Shown piece after piece: positions 56,069 to 64,000 of a stretch of 64,000 nucleotides of DNA; within the stretch, counting starts at the first letter, position 1, and the number at the start of each line of letters is the position of its first letter. Source of the stretch: Brevundimonas sp. MYb52 (GTDB lineage Bacteria; Pseudomonadota; Alphaproteobacteria; Caulobacterales; Caulobacteraceae); assembly GCF_002979535.1 (NCBI RefSeq), contig NZ_PCPB01000002.1:335473-399472 (forward strand), read 5' to 3'. The notes under the pieces are model-generated. The model did no database searches. It had not been told where the DNA came from and saw only the letters and a list, made by a program, of their open reading frames with translations. The translations under genes were made by a program, and so were the position numbers.

Positions 56069-57201
56069 GCATCTATCTGGATTACAACGCCTCGGGTCTG
56101 GTGCGGCCCGAAGTTCAGGAAATCATGGCCAAGGCCCTGGCTGACAACGGCAACCCGTCGGCGGTTCACGCGGCCGGGCGTCGGGCGCGGGCGCGGGTCG
56201 AGACGGCGCGGGCCCAGGTGGCCGAGCTGGTCGGGGCTGATCCGACTGCCGTTGTCTTTTCCTCGGGCGGCACCGAATCCAACGCCCAGGCTGTCGTCAG
56301 CGCCCTGGCGGCGGGCTGCGAGCGGTTGATCGTCGGGGCGACGGAGCATCCTTGCGTGGCCGAGGCGGCCGCCGTCAGCGGCGTTCCGGTCGAGGTGCTG
56401 CCGGTTGACGTGAACGGCGTGGTCGATCTGGTCTGGCTGGCCGAGGCGCTGAAGCGTCCGGGCCGGGCCGTGGTCGCCATCCATCATGCAAACAATGAAA
56501 GCGGCGTGATCCAACCCATCGCCGAGGCGGCGGCTTTGGTCCGCGCGGCGGGCGGCTGGCTGCACGTCGACGCCATCCAGTCGGCGGGCAAGGTCGCGGT
56601 CGATATGCGGGCGCTGGACGCGGACAGCCTGACGCTGTCGGCGCATAAGCTGGGCGGACCGCAGGGCGTGGGCGCTCTGGTGCTCAAGGAAGGCGTCGCC
56701 GCCGTGCGCATCCTGCATGGCGCGGGTCAGGAGCGCGGCCTGCGCGCCGGGACCGAGAACGTGCCGGGCATCACCGGTTTCGGCGCCGCGGCCGATTGCG
56801 CGGCGCGCGATCTGGACGAGGCCGTGGCTCATGTCGTCTGGCGCGACGCGGCGGAAGCCAAGGTCAAGGCGGCGGGTGCGACCATCATCGGTGGCGCCGT
56901 CGAGCGCCTGCCCAACACCCTGTTCATGGCGGTCGAGGGCTGGGACAGCCCGCAGCAGTTGATCACCCTGGATCTGGTCGGCGTCATGGTTTCGGCCGGC
57001 TCGGCCTGTTCGTCGGGCAAGGTCAAGCCGTCCAAGGCGATCAGCGCCATGGGTCTGGATCATCTGGCGACCGGAGGCGTGCGCGTCTCTGGCGGCTGGG
57101 GCACGACGCAGGGGGACTGGGATCGGTTCGCCGAGGCCTGGGTCTCCGCCTGGAACAAGCATCAAGCGCGCCTGTCTGAGCGCGTGAAGGAAGTCGCGTA
57201 A
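56065..57201 (+). CDS. IscS/NifS-type cysteine desulfurase
   Basis: This 378-residue PLP enzyme delivers sulfur from cysteine for Fe-S clusters. It has SIYLDYNASGLVRPEVQEIM, VFSSGGTESNAQAVVS, the PLP Lys in LTLSAHKLGGPQGVGALVL, and the active Cys in SAGSACSSGKVKPSKAI. It is a class I (NifS/IscS-like) enzyme, distinct from the SufS-type one further down the same operon. The ATG at 56065 overlaps the iscR stop; the upstream open frame is antisense-like and rejected. Confidence 0.93.
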   Translation: MSIYLDYNASGLVRPEVQEIMAKALADNGNPSAVHAAGRRARARVETARAQVAELVGADPTAVVFSSGGTESNAQAVVSALAAGCERLIVGATEHPCVAEAAAVSGVPVEVLPVDVNGVVDLVWLAEALKRPGRAVVAIHHANNESGVIQPIAEAAALVRAAGGWLHVDAIQSAGKVAVDMRALDADSLTLSAHKLGGPQGVGALVLKEGVAAVRILHGAGQERGLRAGTENVPGITGFGAAADCAARDLDEAVAHVVWRDAAEAKVKAAGATIIGGAVERLPNTLFMAVEGWDSPQQLITLDLVGVMVSAGSACSSGKVKPSKAISAMGLDHLATGGVRVSGGWGTTQGDWDRFAEAWVSAWNKHQARLSERVKEVA

Positions 57202-57204
57202 GTC

Positions 57205-58671
<1,467 letters not shown>

Positions 58672-58680
58672 AGAAGAACA

Positions 58681-59426
<746 letters not shown>

Positions 59427-59430
<4 letters not shown>

Positions 59431-60446
59431 GCGCCGTCCAGATCGACCTGACGAACGCCGAGACCTTCCCGTCGCGGCGCACGGAAGCGTGGAAATACAG
59501 CGACCTGAAGCGCTGGCTTCGTGAAGCGCCTGAGCCATCCGGCACGGCGCTGGTCGGGGCTCCGGGGCCGTTCTACGACCTGGGTGGCGAGGCGATCGTC
59601 TTCGCCAACGGCCGCCCGGTCGGGGTGACCGACTTCATCGCCTCGGGCGTGCAGACCTTGCGTCTTCGCTTCCTGTCCGACGCGGTAGGCACAGGCCACA
59701 CGGCCTCGGCGCGCATCGTTGCGCGGCCCGGCGCGCGGCTGCTGCTGCTGGAGACCCATCAGGGCAAGGGTTCGGCCTATGTCGCCCACAACAAGGTCGA
59801 GATTGATGTCGCGCGCGAAGCCGAGGTCACGCGCATCGTCCTGATCGAGGAGCCCGAGGACGCCATTTCGGTGACCAACGCCGAGGTGCGGCTGGAGGCT
59901 GGCGGTCGCTATCGCCAGACTATCGTGACGACCGGCGCCAAGCTGCAACGCATCGAGACGCAGTTGAGCCACGGGGCCGAGGGCGCCGATGCGCGTCTGG
60001 ACGGCCTCTATCTGCTGAAGGGTTCGCGTCACGCCGACCTGACCACTGTGGTCGATCACCTGGCCGCCGACGGCACGACCAGCCAACTGACCAAGGGCGT
60101 GGTTCACGACACGGCGCGCGGCGTGTTTCAGGGCAAGATCGTCGTCGAGCGCGGGGCGGACGGCACCGACGCTCGCATGGCCCACAACGCCCTGATCGCG
60201 TCTGAGCGCGGCGAGATCGACGCCAAGCCCGAACTGATCATCTATGCCGACGACGTGCAGTGCGCGCACGGCAATACGGTGGGGACGCTGGATGAAAGCG
60301 CGCTCTTCTATATGCAGCAGCGCGGCATTCCCGCCGACGAGGCCCGCGCCCTGCTGGTCCAGGCCTTCCTGTTCGAGGTCATCGACCGCATCGAGGACGA
60401 GGCGGCCAGGGAGGTTGTGCGCGCATGGCTGACGGCCAGACTCTGA
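59427..60446 (+). CDS. sufD: Fe-S assembly protein SufD
   Basis: SufD pairs with SufB in the scaffold complex and is needed for iron entry. The 339-residue protein shows RRTEAWKYSDLKRWLREAPE at the N-terminus. The C-terminal SufB/D-type core has GVVHDTARGVFQGKIVVERG, NALIASERGEIDAKPELIIY, and ADDVQCAHGNTVGTLDESAL with the conserved Cys-x-His. It starts with GTG overlapping sufC and overlaps sufS by 22 nt. Confidence 0.95.
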
Positions 60447-61678
60447 AAGGCGTGCCTGTGAACCGCTTTGACCCCTACGCCGCGCGGGCGCAGTTCCCGA
60501 TCCTGTCGCGACAGATGAACGGCAAGCCTCTGGTCTATCTGGACAATGCCGCCTCGGCGCAGAAACCGCGTGCGGTGATCGACGCCCTGACAGCGTCGAT
60601 GGAGGGCAGCTACGCCAACGTCCACCGCGGCCTGCACACCCTGTCGAACGAGGCGACCGAGGCGTTCGAGGCGGCGCGCGAGATCGTCGCCCGCTTCCTG
60701 AACGCCCCCTCGGGCGAGAACATCGTCTGGACCAAGGGCGGGACCGAGGCGATCAATCTGGTCGCCAACGGCGTGGGCCTGAGCATTGAACCCGGCGATG
60801 AGATCATCGTCAGCGAGATGGAGCATCACTCCAACATCGTGCCCTGGCACTTGCTGCGTGAGCGCAAGGGCGCGGTGCTGAAATGGGCGCCGATCAAGGA
60901 CGACGGCTCGCTGGATATGGCGGCCTACGCCGAACTGCTGGGGCCGAGGACCAAGGTCGTCGCGGTCACCCACATGTCGAACGTGCTGGGCACCATCAAC
61001 CCGATCGCCGAGATCACCCGACTGGCCCACGCGGCCGGCGCACGGGTCCTGGTCGACGGCTGTCAGGGCGCGGTTCACGCCACGCCGGACGTTCAGGCGG
61101 TCGGCTGCGACTGGTATGTGATCACCGGCCACAAGCTGTATGGCCCGACCGGCGTCGGCGCCCTGTACGGCACGACCGAGGCTCTGGAGAGCCTGCCGCC
61201 CTATCAGGGCGGGGGCGAGATGATCGAGACGGTCGAGAAGGACCGCGTGACCTACGCCAAGCCGCCGCATCGTTTCGAGGCCGGCACGCCCCCGATTCTT
61301 GAGGCCATTGGTCTGGGCGCGGCGTTGGAATGGCTGTCGGGCTTTGACCGTCAGGCCGTGGCCGCGCACGAGATGGCGCTCTATGACCACGCCCGCGCGC
61401 GGCTGGTCGACGCGGATTGGCTGCGGGTCCTGGGCGAAGCCGAAGGCAAGGGCGCGCTGCTGACCTTTGCTGTCGAGGGCGCGCACGCTCATGACGTGGC
61501 GCAGATCATGGACCGTTACGGCGTCGCCGTGCGGGCCGGTCTGCACTGCGCCGAACCGCTGGCGAAAAGACTGGGCGTGACCTCGAGCACGCGCGCCTCC
61601 TTCGCCCTATATAACACCGTGGAGGATACAGACGCCTTCGTGGATGCGCTGATCAAGGCGCGGAACTTCTTCGTGTGA
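60425..61678 (+). CDS. sufS: SufS-type cysteine desulfurase
   Basis: SufS is the class II cysteine desulfurase of the SUF system. The 417-residue PLP enzyme has LVYLDNAASAQKPRAVIDAL, NIVWTKGGTEAINLVANG, EMEHHSNIVPWHLL, the PLP Lys in YVITGHKLYGPTGVGALYG, and the active Cys in VAVRAGLHCAEPLAKRLG. Two starts are possible: ATG 60425 (inside sufD, with GGGAGG before it) and GTG 60458 (just after sufD, with GAAAGG). No sufE was found in the window; the sulfur acceptor may be elsewhere. Confidence 0.95.
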   Translation: MADGQTLKGVPVNRFDPYAARAQFPILSRQMNGKPLVYLDNAASAQKPRAVIDALTASMEGSYANVHRGLHTLSNEATEAFEAAREIVARFLNAPSGENIVWTKGGTEAINLVANGVGLSIEPGDEIIVSEMEHHSNIVPWHLLRERKGAVLKWAPIKDDGSLDMAAYAELLGPRTKVVAVTHMSNVLGTINPIAEITRLAHAAGARVLVDGCQGAVHATPDVQAVGCDWYVITGHKLYGPTGVGALYGTTEALESLPPYQGGGEMIETVEKDRVTYAKPPHRFEAGTPPILEAIGLGAALEWLSGFDRQAVAAHEMALYDHARARLVDADWLRVLGEAEGKGALLTFAVEGAHAHDVAQIMDRYGVAVRAGLHCAEPLAKRLGVTSSTRASFALYNTVEDTDAFVDALIKARNFFV

Positions 61679-62085
61679 CGAGTATGGACGACGCCAAGAC
61701 CGAAACCGCCATCAGCGACAGCGACGCCTTTGCCGCCAGCTGGGACGAGCCGCAGAAGAGCGCCCTGTCTCAGGGCGAACTCGACAAGCTGACCGACGAC
61801 CTGATCGAGGCGCTGAAGACCGTCTATGACCCGGAAATCCCGGTCGACATCTATGAGCTGGGCCTGATCTACAAGGTCGACGTGTCCGACGACCGCGACG
61901 TTCTGGTCGAGATGACGCTGACGGCGCCGGGCTGCCCCGTGGCCGGCGAGATGCCGGGCTGGGTCGAGGCGGCGGTGATGAAGGTCGAGGGCGTGAAGTC
62001 CGCGCGGGCCAACCTGGTGTTCGACCCGCCGTGGGATTCCTCCAAGATGAGCGATGAGGCCAAGCTGGCCCTGAACATGTTCTGA
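61675..62085 (+). CDS. sufT: SUF-associated MIP18/DUF59-family protein
   Basis: This is a protein of about 136 residues whose core LIEALKTVYDPEIPVDIYEL, GLIYKVDVSDDRDVLVEMTL, TAPGCPVAGEMPGWVEAAV is the DUF59/MIP18 domain with the conserved Cys. Such proteins occur in suf operons (SufT) and help with Fe-S maturation. An acidic N-terminal extension precedes the domain. The GTG at 61675 overlaps the sufS stop; ATG 61684, three codons on, is equally possible. Confidence 0.92.
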   Translation: MTSMDDAKTETAISDSDAFAASWDEPQKSALSQGELDKLTDDLIEALKTVYDPEIPVDIYELGLIYKVDVSDDRDVLVEMTLTAPGCPVAGEMPGWVEAAVMKVEGVKSARANLVFDPPWDSSKMSDEAKLALNMF

Positions 62086-62095
62086 GGACGTAGCG

Positions 62096-62494
62096 ATGAC
62101 CGAGCTTCAGACCGCCGCCCGACCGCGCCGCCCCCGGCCCAAGGCCGTGACCCTGACCGACGCCGCAGCCGAGCGCGTGCGCGAGATCATGGCCAACGCG
62201 GAGAAGGACTACGTCGCCCTGCGCGTCGGGGTGAAGAACGGCGGCTGCGCCGGGCAGGAATATACCTTCGCCTATGCCGAGCAGATCGAGCCGCTGGACG
62301 AGGTGGTCGAGGATAAGGGCGTCACCATCCTGATCGAGCCCAAGGCCGTGCTGTTCCTGATCGGCAGCGAGATCGACTATGAGACGACCAAGCTGGCGTC
62401 CAAGTTCGTCTTTCGCAATCCGAACGAGACCGACGCCTGCGGCTGCGGCGAGAGCGTGACCATCATCCCCGCCGCCGCTCTGGACGCCGACTGA
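62096..62494 (+). CDS. sufA: A-type Fe-S carrier protein
   Basis: This 132-residue HesB/IscA-type protein passes clusters from the scaffold to target enzymes. The cluster Cys are visible in RVGVKNGGCAGQEYTFAYAE and in TDACGCGESVTIIPAAAL. An Arg/Pro-rich N-terminus (AARPRRPRPKAVTLTDAAAE) precedes the fold. It lies 10 nt after sufT and 1 nt before metN, closing the suf genes. Confidence 0.94.
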   Translation: MTELQTAARPRRPRPKAVTLTDAAAERVREIMANAEKDYVALRVGVKNGGCAGQEYTFAYAEQIEPLDEVVEDKGVTILIEPKAVLFLIGSEIDYETTKLASKFVFRNPNETDACGCGESVTIIPAAALDAD

Positions 62495-62495
62495 C

Positions 62496-63485
62496 ATGAT
62501 CCGACTGGAAGGCGTGACCCGGCGCTATCGCAGCGCGGCGGGCGAGCGCACGGCGCTGGACGGCGTGGACCTGAGCATCGGGCGCGGCGAGGTGTTCGGC
62601 GTGGTCGGACGTTCCGGCGCCGGCAAGTCGACCCTGATCCGCGCCATCAACCGGCTGGAGACGCCGGACGCAGGCCGCATCTTTGTCGATGATCAGGAAA
62701 TCACTGCGCTGAAGCCCGCGGAGCTGCGCGCCGCGCGGCGTCGGATCGGCATGATCTTCCAGCATTTCAATCTGCTGAACGCCAAGACCATCGAGGACAA
62801 CGTCGCCTTTCCCCTGCGGCTGGAAGGACGGCCCGAGGCCGAGGTGAAGGCGCGTACGGCGCAGTTGCTGGAACAGTTGGGTCTGGCCGAACACGCCAGG
62901 AAGCATCCCGCCCAGCTATCGGGTGGTCAGAAGCAGCGCGTCGGCATCGCCCGCGCCTTGGCCTGTGGTCCCAGCGTCCTGCTGTGCGACGAGGCGACCA
63001 GCGCCCTGGACCCGGAGACGACCGAGGACATCCTGACCCTGCTGGACGGGCTGAACCGCGATCTGGGCCTGACCATCGTTCTGATCACCCACCAGATGGA
63101 GGTGGTGCGCCGCGTCTGTGATCGGGTGGCGGTGCTGAAGGACGGCAAGATCGTGGAGCAGGGCGCGACGGCCGACGTCTTCCTGCGCCCCCAGCACCCT
63201 GTGACCCGCGCCATGCTGGCCGAGGGCGAAGAAGCGTTCGACGCCTCGGTCGTGCCGGTCGGCGCGCGTCTGGCCAGGCTGACCTTCCGCGGCGCCTCGA
63301 CCTATGAGCCGGAGCTGAGCCGTGTCGCACGTTCGGTCGGCGTGGACTATTCGATCCTGTCGGGGCGGATCAGCCGCATCCGGGGCGAGCCCTATGGCCA
63401 GTTGGTCGTGGCCTTCACCGGCGGCGACGCCGAGGCGGCTGTGGCGCAACTGACCGCGCGCGGCGTGAAGGTGGAGAGCGTCTGA
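62496..63485 (+). CDS. metN: Methionine ABC transporter ATP-binding subunit
   Basis: MetN powers methionine uptake by MetNIQ. The 329-residue protein has Walker A in GVVGRSGAGKSTLIRAINRL, the signature in AQLSGGQKQRVGIARALACG, Walker B in VLLCDEATSALDPETTEDIL. A C-terminal NIL/ACT-like domain (about 255-329) binds methionine and gives feedback inhibition of transport. It begins 1 nt after sufA and overlaps metI, so it is likely transcribed with the suf operon. Confidence 0.94.
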   Translation: MIRLEGVTRRYRSAAGERTALDGVDLSIGRGEVFGVVGRSGAGKSTLIRAINRLETPDAGRIFVDDQEITALKPAELRAARRRIGMIFQHFNLLNAKTIEDNVAFPLRLEGRPEAEVKARTAQLLEQLGLAEHARKHPAQLSGGQKQRVGIARALACGPSVLLCDEATSALDPETTEDILTLLDGLNRDLGLTIVLITHQMEVVRRVCDRVAVLKDGKIVEQGATADVFLRPQHPVTRAMLAEGEEAFDASVVPVGARLARLTFRGASTYEPELSRVARSVGVDYSILSGRISRIRGEPYGQLVVAFTGGDAEAAVAQLTARGVKVESV

Positions 63486-63985
63486 TGTTCGACAACGTCG
63501 ATTGGGCCGAGATCGGTCGCGCCACCTTAGATACCCTGCTGATGCTGGGCGGGTCTCTGGTGCTGACGGTAATCCTGGGCGTGCCGCTGGGCGTGCTGCT
63601 CTATCTGTCGGGCAAGGGGCGGCTGGCGGCCAATCCGGTGCTGAACGCCGTGCTGTCGCTGATCGTCAACGTGTTGCGCTCGGTGCCCTTCATCATCCTG
63701 CTGATCGTCATGCTGCCGGTGACGGTGCTGCTGGTCGGCACGTCACTGGGCGTGGCGGGGGCCATCCCGCCGCTGGTCGTGGGCGCTGCGCCCTTCTATG
63801 CGCGCCTGGTCGAAACGGCCCTGCGCGAAGTGGACAAGGGCGTGGTCGAGGCGACCCAGGCCATGGGCGGTTCGACCTTCCAGATCGTGACGCGGGCCCT
63901 GCTGCCCGAGGCCATGCCGGGCATCATCGCCGGGGCCACGGTCACGGCCATCGCCCTGGTCAGCTACACCGCCATGGCGGTGTAG
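63485..63985 (+). CDS. metI: Methionine ABC transporter permease, 3' end lost at a palindrome
   Basis: The frame encodes 166 residues of the MetI permease: several membrane helices and the ATPase-coupling loop VETALREVDKGVVEATQAMG, GSTFQI. MetI is normally about 217 residues. After VTAIALVSYTAMA the sequence turns into its own reverse complement and stops at TAG 63983, so the final helices and the usual Gly-rich GVVGGGGLG segment are missing. This is probably a junction or assembly effect and not a naturally short protein. metQ would be expected next. Confidence 0.85.
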   Translation: MFDNVDWAEIGRATLDTLLMLGGSLVLTVILGVPLGVLLYLSGKGRLAANPVLNAVLSLIVNVLRSVPFIILLIVMLPVTVLLVGTSLGVAGAIPPLVVGAAPFYARLVETALREVDKGVVEATQAMGGSTFQIVTRALLPEAMPGIIAGATVTAIALVSYTAMAV

Positions 63986-64000
63986 CTGACCAGGGCGATG
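63949..64000. repeat. Perfect 52-nt palindrome at the window edge
   Basis: Positions 63949-63974 are the exact reverse complement of 63975-64000, with no spacer; the axis lies in GCCATGGC. The match reaches the last base, so it may continue beyond the window. The left arm is ordinary metI coding sequence. Such spacer-free inverted copies are typical of fold-back artefacts at contig ends, or of a true inverted duplication. Confidence 0.95.

Overview
The window is about 64 kb of high-GC, gene-dense bacterial DNA that looks like an alphaproteobacterium of the order Caulobacterales, most likely Brevundimonas. The reasons are the order skp-lpxD-fabZ-lpxA-lpxI-lpxB (LpxI rather than LpxH), the ppiD-trpE-trpG-trpD-trpC/lexA/comEC/gltX/gltA neighbourhood, alphaproteobacterial LexA boxes (GTTC-N7-GTTC), a bactofilin, and an iscR-suf operon. 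The genus is inferred from gene order and protein style, not from a database search.

Layout. 1-4366: lipid A genes, almost all overlapping by 4 nt. 4461-6631: a small accessory patch with a DUF5076 protein, a secreted trypsin-like protease, a nuclease-fold gene broken by a 1-nt frameshift, and a small conserved protein. 6780-12464: gltA, gltX, comEC, and lexA with two LexA boxes. 12610-19524: a hypothetical protein, trpC, trpD, trpG, trpE and ppiD. 19657-22907: tpiA, secG, pyrG and a possible tiny membrane protein. 22960-33568: a 10.6 kb metal-resistance block. It contains a CueR-controlled P-type ATPase operon, divergent copC-copD, a PepSY membrane protein, a CnrY/CnrX/CnrH-like anti-sigma/sensor/sigma trio, and a multicopper oxidase with a CopB carrying eight His/Met-rich repeats. 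33716-40682: an OB-fold/membrane fusion protein and a six-gene operon (DUF4129, DUF4350, MoxR, DUF58, SpoIIM-like, RDD). 40793-50629: lytic transglycosylase, dapA, smpB, PBP1A, prfB with its programmed frameshift, bactofilin, peroxiredoxin and tyrS. 50813-55436: anmK, a DMT exporter, a DUF6624 protein, terC with a structured leader, and an alpha/beta-hydrolase-like protein. 55482-64000: an IscR box, iscR, a cysteine desulfurase, sufBCDS, sufT, sufA, then metN and a truncated metI.

How the genes work together. Envelope building recurs: lipid A, peptidoglycan synthesis and recycling, SecG, PpiD and bactofilin. The copper block covers cytoplasmic export (ATPase plus chaperone under CueR), periplasmic handling (CopC/CopD, DUF411 protein, multicopper oxidase) and outer-membrane CopB. 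The Cnr-like trio immediately upstream probably drives the oxidase/CopB pair. The suf operon supplies Fe-S clusters and runs straight into a methionine importer.

No tRNA, rRNA, CRISPR array, insertion sequence or prophage was recognised. No stretch longer than about 300 bases lacks a gene. The last 52 bases form a perfect palindrome that cuts metI short, which suggests an inverted-duplication junction or an assembly fold-back at the window edge.
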